A stretch of DNA of 64,000 nucleotides from assembly GCA_016705245.1 (NCBI GenBank), contig JADIYM010000004.1, forward strand, positions 223,501-287,500, in the 5' to 3' direction. The notes under the pieces were generated by a model, which saw only the letters and a list, made by a program, of their open reading frames with translations, was not told the origin of the DNA and did not search any database. Below, one piece after another: positions 26,469-35,659 of the stretch. The number at the start of each line of letters is the position of its first letter. Within the stretch, counting starts at the first letter, position 1. This DNA is from Blastocatellia bacterium. GTDB lineage: Bacteria > Acidobacteriota > Blastocatellia > UBA7656 > JADIYM01. A program made the translations under genes and the position numbers.

Positions 26469-27092
26469 ATGCGCTTTGCCGCTCGTGTTTTTCGAACTCA
26501 ACTGCCTGTACTGATTGGCCTTGTCGCCTTCCTGCCTCTCCTGATCGCCGCACCCGCGCTCGCTCAACCGGCAGAAGCGGAAGCGTCCGACCTTGCGGCG
26601 GCGCTCGTGACAACTCTAGGCGCTGCGGACTTCGATCGCGCCGGTACCATGCTCACGGCGGATGCCGTCGTGACCTTCCAGAATGGCGACGTCAGTCGTG
26701 GTCGAGACGCGACCGTGACGTACGTCCGAGAGCTCTTCAACGGAAAGGGCGCCCTGATCCAGGCGTACTCCGGGTCGCCAACGGTGACGGGCTTGGCCTC
26801 GCTCGATGACTCCACGCGAGTCGTCACGGGAACGTCCACGGACACTTTGACCCTCTCGAGCGGAGCGCCAATGGTGCTCGAGACGCGCTGGACGGCGACG
26901 GTCGTACGCCGCGACAACACCTGGCAGGTCGCTTCCCTTCACCTGTCGACGAACATGCTCGACAACCCGATCATCGAGAAGATGAAGACGACTTCATACC
27001 TGCTCGCGGCGTTCGGCCTCGTCATGGGCATCACGATCGGAATTGGCATCGCCACGCTGCTCCGACGTCGCGCGGCGCCTTCGCGCGGCTAG
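26469..27092 (+). CDS. SnoaL-like domain protein with signal peptide and C-terminal membrane anchor
   Basis: A 207-residue protein. It has a signal sequence (1-33, VLIGLVAFLPLLIAAPALAQ) and a SnoaL/SgcJ-like cone domain (ALVTTLGAADFDRAGTMLTADAVVTFQNGDVSRGRDAT ... TWQVASLHLSTN, given as separate pieces). A C-terminal TM helix (SYLLAAFGLVMGITIGIGIATLL) ends in an Arg-rich tail. The domain would therefore be periplasmic and tethered. The upstream 200 bp hold a degraded CGCAGAG-type repeat (26330-26380) and no gene. Confidence 0.75.
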   Translation: MRFAARVFRTQLPVLIGLVAFLPLLIAAPALAQPAEAEASDLAAALVTTLGAADFDRAGTMLTADAVVTFQNGDVSRGRDATVTYVRELFNGKGALIQAYSGSPTVTGLASLDDSTRVVTGTSTDTLTLSSGAPMVLETRWTATVVRRDNTWQVASLHLSTNMLDNPIIEKMKTTSYLLAAFGLVMGITIGIGIATLLRRRAAPSRG

Positions 27093-27100
27093 CTGAATGC

Positions 27101-27131
27101 AAAACGGGCCCCGGGACGCTGTCCCGGAGCC
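27101..27131 (-). terminator. Intrinsic terminator of the gene at 27155-27907
   Basis: An 11-bp GC stem (27107-27117 with 27121-27131, one mismatch) and a 3-nt loop, followed on the minus strand by TTTT (27104-27101). On the plus strand it lacks a T run, so it mainly serves the minus-strand gene. Confidence 0.75.
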
Positions 27132-27154
27132 GTCAGCTGCTGAATCACGACTCG

Positions 27155-27907
27155 CTAGCGGCGCTTCGTGACTGTGCGGTGCCCCTTGACGAGGATCGGT
27201 GACTCGATGGTCCGACCGTCGCCCGTCGCACCGACGATCCGGAACGTCACGCTGCCGCTGTAGTCGGCCGGAACGTCCCAGCTGAAGCTGGAGTCCGTCG
27301 TCTTGCCCAGGGAAACGAACTCACCGCCGCGGTCATACGAAACCTGCACGTCGAACTCCGTGCCAGTGTCGAGATTCGTCTCCCACGACAGGTCGAGCTT
27401 TTCGCCGGCGAAGATCTGCTTCGGAGCAGCCTTCATCGAGATCTCGGGCGGCTTGCGGTCGCCCGGGACGATCCTGAACGGGAAGGACTTCTGGACGTTC
27501 GGGGTTTCGTGCGGAAATCCGTCAGCCTCGCAACCGTAATGGAAATTGAGCACGGCGTTGTTCGTCGGCGTGTTCGGGACCACCCAGGACTGCGTGCGGT
27601 CGCGAGGGTCGAGCCGGATGGTGATGCGGCGATTCATGGTCTGGCCGCCGTCAAGCGACAGGAAAATCTCCTGCTCGCACCAGCGCAAATCGTCTTCGCC
27701 CAAAACGACGCCGCTCCCATCAACGAATTCCCACTCGATCATCACCGTATCGCCCGCGCGCACGACATCGCCACGAAGCGGCTTGATCTGACGAACTTTG
27801 GGCTTGCTGTTGCCGCGCTGGGCAGCAGTGACGTCCGATGGCGACATGATGACGGATCCGGCGACGAGCGCTGCGGCCGCAAATACGGAAAGACTTCTCG
27901 AAAGCAT
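27155..27907 (-). CDS. Secreted beta-sandwich protein of unknown function
   Basis: A 250-residue exported protein. The signal peptide (SLSVFAAAALVAGSVIMSP...TAAQ) is followed by two Ig-like beta domains. The first contains AGDTVMIEWEFVDG, a Cys pair (RWCEQEIF, HYGCEAD) and LSLDGGQT. The second contains KPPEISMKAAPKQIFAGEKLDLSWE and VQVSYDRGGEFVSLG. The phrase pattern SLDGGQT/SYDRGGEF resembles secreted proteins carrying BNR-like or fibronectin-like repeats. GGAGG precedes ATG 27907, and an intrinsic terminator follows. Confidence 0.75.
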   Translation of the reverse strand: MLSRSLSVFAAAALVAGSVIMSPSDVTAAQRGNSKPKVRQIKPLRGDVVRAGDTVMIEWEFVDGSGVVLGEDDLRWCEQEIFLSLDGGQTMNRRITIRLDPRDRTQSWVVPNTPTNNAVLNFHYGCEADGFPHETPNVQKSFPFRIVPGDRKPPEISMKAAPKQIFAGEKLDLSWETNLDTGTEFDVQVSYDRGGEFVSLGKTTDSSFSWDVPADYSGSVTFRIVGATGDGRTIESPILVKGHRTVTKRR

Positions 27908-28031
27908 CTAGGACCTCCGGGGTGGTAGGGACGGAAACGAATTTGTGATTACTACGAATGGAACCGACGTCCGTAATGCTACTGCGATGGCGCCGTGAGG
28001 TCAAATGCGAATTTCCGGGGCCGCGCCGCAA

Positions 28032-30772
28032 CTAGAATCGGTATCGATAGCTGACCATAAGCCCGCGACCGGGTCCTTCCATTCCCCAGTTGACCCGCGG
28101 GAGCTCTTGTCGGCGATGTTCTCGAAATCGACTACCACATCGCTCCGTTCGCCGAATCGATACCCGCCTCGAAGACCAACGAGCCCGTAGCCCGGCAGGT
28201 ACGGGAAAAGAAGACCGGAGTCCTTCGTCCCTAGCAGTCGCGACTGCACGTCCGACAGCGACTCGCCCGTCGGAAGCAGGACGTCGTCCGAAGTCCCGAA
28301 CATCCCATCCAGGCCAGGTCCGGTCAGTCCGCGCACTCGCGCTCCGTTGGCGAAGAACGATGCGATGCTCGAGCGCGTCCGTCGGCCACCCGTCCGACGA
28401 TCGGATTGATCGAGTGTAGAAAGCCGATTCTGGCGATCCGCCAGCATCGAATACGCCTCGACCCAGAAGTTCTTTCCTGCCGGCTCGTACCGGAGCTTGA
28501 GGAATGCCGTCGCCGGCGGAGTTCCGCCCTCGATGTTCGGCGCAGCGCCGGTCAGGTCGTCCTCGGCCCGGATGTACGTGAAGTTGGTCGAGAAGCGCCA
28601 GTCCGCGGTCATTCGGACGTCCAGAGCCGTCTCGAATCCGCGATTCGTGACCGGACCAAAGTTCGTCCGCACCAACACCGGTGACGGCGTCAAGTCTACG
28701 AAAACAACCCCCGACGGCAGGTGCGAGACGATTGGCTGGTCGCCGATGAAGCTGCCGACGGCGCCATCCGGCAGAATCAGCGACTGCTTCGCAATCGTGT
28801 CGTTGAACCTGATGCGAAACCCCGTCAGCTCGAACGTGAATCTCGACGACGCGTAACGGACGCTCAGGTCAATGTTGTCGGTCGTCTCGGAGCGAAGCTG
28901 CTCGACGGGCAATCCCGTGTCGATCGCCCTCTCGTCAGCCGTCGAGCCAATTGTCGCGCCGCGTCCTGCAATGTCGGCAGACGCGATCTCGTAGCCATCA
29001 CCCGTCAGCCCAAGCGTCCTGAGATCAGTGCCGCTTGGCGCCCTGAATCCACGACTGTAATTGAAGGCTACGTTCAGGTGCTCGAACGGCGTCACCACCA
29101 CGCCAACTCTTCCGGAAAAATCGCTGACACGCAGGCTGTCGGACGGGAACAACGGCTGTCCGTTGACAATCGGACTGTCCGCCGCATCGGCCCGGTAAGA
29201 CGCGACCTGGTATCTGAGCGCTCCCGAGAGCCTGACGCGATCTGGAATAAGCTCGTGGCTGTCCTGTGCAAAGAATCCATAGCTCAGGTACCGCAACCCG
29301 TTCGGAATTCGCGGACGGGACAGCGAGACCTTGCCGGTCGACGGGCTGTAAGTGTGCGCGGGCGAATCGACGGTCTCTCGATAAACGTCCGCACCAAGCA
29401 ACAGGTTGTTGTCGGCCGTGACCTGCTTCGCGAGCTGGAAGTTGAACCCGAGGACCTTCATCTTCTCGTACTGGGACGTGATCGACGATAGCGGATTGCC
29501 GTTGCCGCCCTGGTTCACACGCTCCTCGCGCTGGGTGTTGTACGAGGCCGTGAAAGTCGCCGAGTCGAACAGCGGACCCAACCCGAACCTGAAGTAGCGC
29601 ACATAGAAGAAGTCGTTCATCAGGTTGCGCAGATCCGCGCGCAGGTTCCCGTCTCCGCCAAGCAACTGGTCGTAGCGCTTGCCACCGTCCTGCTGGCCCC
29701 GCTCGTACCGCACCGTGACCTGGTCGCTTTCCGTAAGAGAGAAGGCGAAGTGCGCCGCTCCTCCGTACTGCGTGAATGCAGTATCCGGCATTCGGTCGAA
29801 CCCGAACACATCCGACGGGAGGCCAAGAAACCGCGTCACCGCTGCGTGACCGTCGATACCGTCTGCCGGGCGCAGCGTGCTCGACCTCCGTGCGGACAGG
29901 TTGGTCGTCAGGGCAAAGCGCTTCGTGCCGTAGCTCAGTGATAAGTTGCTTCCGAAAGTCATCGAGGGACTGTCGAACAGGGTGGTCACCGTCCCGGCAA
30001 ACTCGCTTGCCTTGTTGCTGAACGCGGGAACGCGGTTCAGCAGGCTGACGGTCCCGCCAAGCGAGTCCGATCCATACTGCGCGCTGTTCGGGCCACGCAG
30101 CACCTCGACGGACGAAAGACTCGAGGCCTCGTTCATGTTCAGGAACGTGTTGATGCCGCCGCGCTGAGCCGACGTCGTGAATCGGATGCCATCGACGTAT
30201 ACGGCCACGTTCTTTCCCGTCAGGCCGCGCACGTAGATGCCGTTGACCGTCGGGCTGGTGCGCTGCAGCGCCAGTCCCTGCTCCTCGAGCACCGATTCGG
30301 CCAGCGTCGTCTTTGAGCGCACCCGGATCTCGTCGCTCGTGATCACGCTCACCGCCTGCGGAGTCCGGGCCAGATCGACCGAGGCTCCGGTCTCGGCCGT
30401 CACCGTGACGCTGTCCATCACCGGTGAGACTTCGAGCACCGCATCTGCCACGAGGTTTCCCTCGCCCTTGACGCTCAGCGCCGACCGTCGCGGCGAAAAG
30501 CCATGCGCTTCGAATCGCACGACGTACGTTCCAACCGGCAAGCCGGCGAACTCGTATCGGCCCTGCTCGTCGGTTACCGTCGTGGCGACCGACGCCTGTT
30601 GCGCCGATTCGACGCTCACGTTCACGCCGGCGACCGGCGACCCGTTCGAATCGCGCACGACACCGGCCAGCTTTCCGCTGTTGACGATCGGCTGCAGCAG
30701 TGCGGTCGCGTAGGCGCCGGGAGCGGCGACGAGAATCACAAGCGCGAGGCAGACCAATCGAGCCGGGACCAT
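28032..30772 (-). CDS. TonB-dependent outer-membrane receptor with CarboxypepD_reg domain (C-terminal frameshift)
   Basis: ATG 30772 has GGAGGG 3-4 bp upstream. A signal peptide is followed by a carboxypeptidase-regulatory-like domain (GKLAGVVRDSNGSPVAGVNVSV). The plug has TPQAVSVITSDEI, GIYVRGLTGKNVAVYVDGIR and VEVLRGPNSAQYGSDSLGG. The barrel has about 22 strands. Near 28094-28101 the frame slips. In the corrected frame the protein ends in MVSYRYRF, the expected last strand with terminal Phe, at stop 28032-28034. The uncorrected frame ends at 28001 in WSAIDTDSSCGAAPEIRI. It imports an unknown ligand, perhaps a siderophore or cobalamin. Confidence 0.9.
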
Positions 30773-30914
30773 GGACCCTCCATCTGGAACGCAACTTAGG
30801 CGAAATAAACCGAAGACGTCCAAGCCAGCTTACCGCACGACGTCAACGCTCGCGGAGGTAGTGGTTCAATCTGACTTCGTCTCGCGTCGACTCGGTCCTT
30901 CACATTTCAGTGCT

Positions 30915-31023
30915 GTTTTGCGACTTTGCGTCTTCCTTTGCGCCTTTGCGAGAAACTCTTCAAGCTGTCATGGAAGTCCGCGCAAAGGCGCAGAGCAAGA
31001 CGCAAAGACGCAAAGACGCAAAA
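30915..31023. repeat. Hairpin repeat (TTTGCG family)
   Basis: Left arm TTTTGCGACTTTGCGTC... (30915-30950) pairs with right arm CGCAAAGGCGCAGAG... CGCAAAA (30981-31023). The right arm has an extra tandem CAAAGACG unit. It lies between the lipid-kinase-like gene end and the TonB receptor start, on the same strand, so it may separate the two transcripts. Confidence 0.75.
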
Positions 31024-31057
31024 TGAGCCGTGAGCCTGCACCGATCGACGGCAGGGA

Positions 31058-31975
31058 TCAGTCCGTTCCGCTTGCTGCAGCGTCACTCGCGATGGCGACC
31101 TGCAATGCGCCGGGGATGCACTCCATTTTCGTCGACGCCTGGCCGGTCAATCCGATCAATTCGCCATCGGCGTAGAGGGGCGTACCGGGCTGGCAATCGA
31201 GTGACACGACAACGCCACGCTCGAACCGAACCGCCCGATGCTTGAGATGCTTGCCCCGGATCAAGGAGGGCAGAGCGGCAAGCACTGCCAAGGCGGACAT
31301 TCGCTTCACGATCACCACATCGAGCAGGCCGTCGTAGATGCTCGCGGCGGACGCCAGCCTGAGTCCCCCTCCATATCGCGGCGAGTTCGCGAAGGCCGCG
31401 ATCAGCACCTCCTCTCCGATCGAGCCGAACGTCCCGGTCACGCGCGCGTGAATCGGCACATACGATCGCCAGGCCCGCAGTCCGGCAATCGCGTAGACGA
31501 GGGGGCCGCGCAGCCGCCCGGAATCGGCGTTCGCGATTCTGCAGGCATCGCCGTCAAGCCCGACACTTGCGATGCCCGCGAACCATCGGTCTCCGGCTCG
31601 ACCGAGGTCGACACTGCGAACCTCGCCGTTGACCGCAACCTCGATTGCCTCATCGAGATCCTTCGGCAGCCCCAGCGCCGCGGCAAAGTCATCCGCGCGC
31701 CCGAGAGGCAGCAGTCCGAGCGCCGTCCCGGACTGTGCGAGCGCCTGAATGGCGTAATGCAGCGTTCCGTCGCCGCCGGCAACGAGCAGTCGCTCGACGC
31801 CCGCATCGACCGCACGCCTGGCACGCACGGTGAGATCCTCCGCTCCATCGCTCAACTCGATCTCGACGCCGAGCCGCCTCGCGTGAGCCCGCAGACTCTC
31901 GAGCTGCGACGCGACGCGGCCGCGCCCGCCCGACGGATTGGCAAGGATGCGAAGCGACGTGGGGGCCTCCTTCAC
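31058..31975 (-). CDS. Diacylglycerol/sphingosine kinase-like protein
   Basis: A 305-residue DAGK-catalytic-domain protein. The ATP-binding loop is LLVAGGDGTLHYAIQAL with upstream ILANPSGGRGR. Later motifs are LPLGRADDFAAALG (family: LPxGTANDFA, here Thr-Asn replaced by Arg-Ala), FAGIASVGLDGDA and PLYADGELI. The changed LPLGRADDF loop may shift substrate use. GTG 31975 overlaps the kgd stop (GTGA), so it is translated with the 2-oxoglutarate dehydrogenase gene, an unusual pairing. A role in phospholipid turnover is inferred. Confidence 0.82.
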   Translation of the reverse strand: MKEAPTSLRILANPSGGRGRVASQLESLRAHARRLGVEIELSDGAEDLTVRARRAVDAGVERLLVAGGDGTLHYAIQALAQSGTALGLLPLGRADDFAAALGLPKDLDEAIEVAVNGEVRSVDLGRAGDRWFAGIASVGLDGDACRIANADSGRLRGPLVYAIAGLRAWRSYVPIHARVTGTFGSIGEEVLIAAFANSPRYGGGLRLASAASIYDGLLDVVIVKRMSALAVLAALPSLIRGKHLKHRAVRFERGVVVSLDCQPGTPLYADGELIGLTGQASTKMECIPGALQVAIASDAAASGTD

Positions 31976-32763
31976 ACGAGCCAACCGGGCGCCGGGCGTG
32001 TCCACCAGGCAAGCGCTTCGTCCACGATGCGCTTCTGCTCGAAAACGTGCACGGCATGCGAGCCGGTGGCCGTACTGGCGCCGGCGGCCCTGCCGACATA
32101 CCGAATCGCACGTTGCCCGTCCACGATGCGGTGCAGGCGCGGAAACACGAAGTTCCACGCCCCCATGTTCTCGGGCTCTTCCTGGGCCCACACGATCTCG
32201 CTTGCATTCGGATACTTCGCAATCAGCTCGCGGACGAGCGCCGTGGGGAACGGATAGAACTGCTCGAGACGCGCCAGGGCGAGCGCTCCACGCCCGGACT
32301 TGGCGCGCGCGGCACTCAGTTCGTAATAGAACTTTCCCGTGCAGAGCACGACCCGCTCAACGGACGAGGCGTCCTGGGTCGACCGGTCATCGAGAATCGG
32401 CTGAAAACTGCCGTCGGCGATCTTGCTGATGTGCGACGACGCTTCCGGAAGGCGCAGCAGGCTCTTCGGCGTCATCACAATGAGCGGCTTCGGCTCCGGT
32501 TGACGCATCTGCCGTCGCAGCATGTGAAAGAACTGGGCCGGCGTGCTCGGACAGCAGACCGTCATGTTGCCCTCCGCGCAGAGCTGCAGGAATCGCTCGA
32601 GTCGAGCACTCGAGTGCTCGGGTCCCTGGCCCTCGTAACCGTGCGGAAGGAGCAACGTGAGCCGCGACTTCAGGTTCCACTTCGCCTCGCCCGAGGCGAT
32701 GAACTGGTCGATGATGACCTGCGCCGCATTGGCGAAGTCGCCGAACTGCGCCTCCCACATCAC
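31972..32763 (-). CDS. KGD C-terminal part (transketolase C-domain), split by frameshift
   Basis: Continues the 2-oxoglutarate dehydrogenase gene in another frame. The family sequence SLNYPQ-TLVMWEAQFGDFANAA is interrupted after YPQ, where one A is missing (position 32769-32771). The fragment has the E1 C-terminal signature: FIASGEAKW, LLLPHGYEGQGPEHSSAR, PAQFFHMLRRQ, CTGKFYYEL, EEPENMGAW. The in-frame start (MMWEAQ) is not a natural N-terminus. Confidence 0.88.
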   Translation of the reverse strand: MMWEAQFGDFANAAQVIIDQFIASGEAKWNLKSRLTLLLPHGYEGQGPEHSSARLERFLQLCAEGNMTVCCPSTPAQFFHMLRRQMRQPEPKPLIVMTPKSLLRLPEASSHISKIADGSFQPILDDRSTQDASSVERVVLCTGKFYYELSAARAKSGRGALALARLEQFYPFPTALVRELIAKYPNASEIVWAQEEPENMGAWNFVFPRLHRIVDGQRAIRYVGRAAGASTATGSHAVHVFEQKRIVDEALAWWTRPAPGWLV

Positions 32764-35657
32764 CAGTGTTGCGGGTAGTTCAGCGAATAGCCGTAGTCGA
32801 AGCCGAGCACGCCAGCCTCGCTGAGCGGGCTGTCGAAGACATCCATTCGGGCCTGATCCGCCGACAGATTCTGGATCGGACGCCAGACTTCGCCCGTGTT
32901 CGTATCGACGAATCCGGCGTGGCGATGGCTGAACGTTCCGCGCGTGCTGTCTTCACCCGACAGCCGCACCGGTGTTCCCTCCAGCACGAGCGAAGCGAAC
33001 GCCATTCCCTCGGCGACGCCCCAGTCGACCGGCACCTCGCCGAGCGTCATCTTGTTGCGGCGGGCGAGCAGCGTCAGAACCTTCGGGTTCAGGTTGAACT
33101 GCGACGGCACGCGCGTCAGCGCCTCGGCGATCGACTGCACGGCGTCGCGGCCGATGCCCGTCTCGACCACGGGAATCTCGTCGGCGTCAACGATCGGAGC
33201 CGGGACGACCGGTGTCTTTCCGACACGCTCGACGATGGCCTTCGAGCGCGCGAGGGCGTCCTCGTAACGGCTGTTGCGATCGGCGAGAAGCGCGTCCACG
33301 TCGGCCTCGGACAGTACCCCCTCTCGCACGAGCCGGCGTGCATAGATCGTCTGTGGGCCAGGATGCTCGTCCACGCGGCGGTACATGATCGGCTGCGTGT
33401 ACGTCGGCTCGTCGCCCTCGTTGTGACCGTGACGGCGAAACCCGAGCAGGTCGATCACCACGTCCTTGTGGAAACGCTGGCGATAGTCCATCGCGATCTG
33501 CAGTGTGTTGTACGCCGCATCGGGATCGTCGCCGTTCACGTGGAAGATCGGCGCCTGGACCATGCGGGCCACGTCCGTGCAATAGGTTGACGATCGTCCC
33601 GCCTCGGGCGTCGTCGTGAACCCGATCTGGTTGTTCACGATTACGTGGATAGTGCCGCCCGTCCGGTAGCCGCTGAGCTGCGACATGTTGAGCGTCTCGG
33701 CCACCACGCCTTCGCCCGCGAACGCGGCATCACCGTGCAGAAGGACCGCAAGATACTGGTCCACGGCACCGTCGCCGGCCCGATCCTGCTTCGCACGAAC
33801 CCGGCCCTCGACGATCGGATTGATGAACTCGAGGTGGCTGGGATTCGGCACGACGGTCAGTTCGATCTGCCGGCCATCGGCTGTCTCCCGGACACCGGTG
33901 GCTCCCTGGTGATACTTGACGTCGCTGACGTCGTACGGAAAGTTCGGATGCACGATGCCTTCGAATGCGGTAAAGATTCGCTCGCAAAAGCGTCCGACGA
34001 CGTTCGCCATGACGTTCAGCCTGCCGCGGTGCGACATGCCGATCGTGACGTCGACGATTCCACGCCGGGCCGCGCCCTCGACGAGCTGATCCAGCAACGC
34101 GATGATCGTCTCGCCGCCCTCGACCGAGAAGCGCTTCTGCCCGATGTACTTGCGACCAAGGAACCTCTCGAACGCCTCCGCCGAGATCAGCTTCCAGAGA
34201 ATCTTCTTGCGGACCTCCGGGTCGACCGGCGGCGGATCCGCCTCGATGCGCGCCCGCAACCAGTCCTTCTGCTCGGGGCTCTGGATGTGCCGGTATTCGT
34301 AGCCGACAGTGCCGCAGTAGAACCGATGCAGCATGTCGAGAATCTGGCGGAGCGTCGCGGTGTCCTTGCCGCCCAGGCCCCCGGTGACGAACTCGCGATC
34401 GAGATCCCACACGGTCAGCCCGTGGTATTCCATGTCGAGCTCCGAGTGGTGCTTGCCCTTCAACAGCCCGAGCGGATCGATGTCGGCGTCGAGGTGACCA
34501 CGAACGCGGTACATCGTTATCAGGTTGAATACCTTAGCCTGTTTCTGAATCTCCTCGGCCCGGCGATCCCCGCCGAGCAGCGCCGGATTGGTGTCGACTG
34601 CCCAGTGAACAGGCGAGATCGGCAGCTCGAGGTCTGCAAAGATGGTTTCGTAGAAACGATCCCGACCGAGCAGCAACTCGTGAACACGAGCGAGGAAGGC
34701 CCCCGATTCCGCTCCCTGGATGATTCGGTGATCGTAGGTCGAGGTGATTGTCATCACTTTCGAGATACCGAGCTGGGACAGCGACTCGGGCGCCATCGCC
34801 TGATACTCGGCCGGATAGTCGATCGATCCCGTGGCGATGATAGTGCCCTGTCCGGCCATCAGGCGCGGTACAGAAGCGGTGGTGCCGAGAGTGCCCGGGT
34901 TCGTCAGGCTGATGGTAGTGCCCTGAAAGTCGGGAATCGTGAGCTTGCCGTCGCGCGCCCTCTGAACGACGTCGTCGTAAGCGTCGACGAATTCGCGGAA
35001 GGTCTTCGAACCCGCGTCCTTCACGTTCGGAACGAGCAGTGTGCGAGTTCCGTCCTTCTTGGTGACGTCGACCGCAACGCCGACGTTGATCGACTCGCGC
35101 GCAATGCGATGCGGCGCCCCGTCGACCGACTCGTAGCCGTGGATCATCACCGGGAACTTGCCGGTAGCCCTCACGACTGCCCACGCGATCAGGTGGGTGA
35201 AAGAGACGCGCCGCCGGCCCATGGACTCGAGACTTTTGTTCATCAGGCGCCGATTCTCGTCGAGCACCTTGATGGGAATCTCGCGCACCGAGGTCGCCGT
35301 CGGCACGCCGAGGCTCGTCTCCATGTTCTCGACGATCTTCGCGGCTGCGCCTCGAATCGGCTGCTTGTCAGCGGAAACCGCGACCGCTTCGGCTGGTGCC
35401 GCGGCCGGAGTCGCGGCCGGACTCGCGACGACGGGCTGTGGCGCCGGCTGCACGGTCGCTGCCACGTACGACGGAGCCGCCGATGCGACCGCCGGGCTCC
35501 CGCCGACCATCTTCTCGAACCATGCGCGCCATTCCACGTCCACGGACGCCGGATCCTGAAGGTACCGGTCGAGGAGCTGACCGACGTAATCCGAGTTCGC
35601 GCCGAACTCGGCCGCAAGCAGCTCGGAGACTTCTTCCGCGTTCATCGATTTCGTCAT
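32760..35657 (-). CDS. kgd: Multifunctional 2-oxoglutarate dehydrogenase (KGD type), N-terminal and E1 core
   Basis: A 965-residue fragment; the whole gene (31972-35657) would encode about 1228 residues. An N-terminal E1 peptide (YLQDPASVDVEWRAWF) and an Ala/Pro linker precede an E2-like acyltransferase domain (about 120-350) ending TSTYDHRIIQGAESGAFL. The ThDP-dependent E1 has HGDAAFAGEGVV and VNNQIGFTT. The order matches mycobacterial Kgd; no lipoyl domain is present. It decarboxylates 2-oxoglutarate in the TCA cycle. It starts 2 bp after the CBS gene, one operon. The frame breaks at 32769-32771, where family sequence continues in the next entry. Confidence 0.92.
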   Translation of the reverse strand: MTKSMNAEEVSELLAAEFGANSDYVGQLLDRYLQDPASVDVEWRAWFEKMVGGSPAVASAAPSYVAATVQPAPQPVVASPAATPAAAPAEAVAVSADKQPIRGAAAKIVENMETSLGVPTATSVREIPIKVLDENRRLMNKSLESMGRRRVSFTHLIAWAVVRATGKFPVMIHGYESVDGAPHRIARESINVGVAVDVTKKDGTRTLLVPNVKDAGSKTFREFVDAYDDVVQRARDGKLTIPDFQGTTISLTNPGTLGTTASVPRLMAGQGTIIATGSIDYPAEYQAMAPESLSQLGISKVMTITSTYDHRIIQGAESGAFLARVHELLLGRDRFYETIFADLELPISPVHWAVDTNPALLGGDRRAEEIQKQAKVFNLITMYRVRGHLDADIDPLGLLKGKHHSELDMEYHGLTVWDLDREFVTGGLGGKDTATLRQILDMLHRFYCGTVGYEYRHIQSPEQKDWLRARIEADPPPVDPEVRKKILWKLISAEAFERFLGRKYIGQKRFSVEGGETIIALLDQLVEGAARRGIVDVTIGMSHRGRLNVMANVVGRFCERIFTAFEGIVHPNFPYDVSDVKYHQGATGVRETADGRQIELTVVPNPSHLEFINPIVEGRVRAKQDRAGDGAVDQYLAVLLHGDAAFAGEGVVAETLNMSQLSGYRTGGTIHVIVNNQIGFTTTPEAGRSSTYCTDVARMVQAPIFHVNGDDPDAAYNTLQIAMDYRQRFHKDVVIDLLGFRRHGHNEGDEPTYTQPIMYRRVDEHPGPQTIYARRLVREGVLSEADVDALLADRNSRYEDALARSKAIVERVGKTPVVPAPIVDADEIPVVETGIGRDAVQSIAEALTRVPSQFNLNPKVLTLLARRNKMTLGEVPVDWGVAEGMAFASLVLEGTPVRLSGEDSTRGTFSHRHAGFVDTNTGEVWRPIQNLSADQARMDVFDSPLSEAGVLGFDYGYSLNYPQHW

Positions 35658-35659
35658 TG

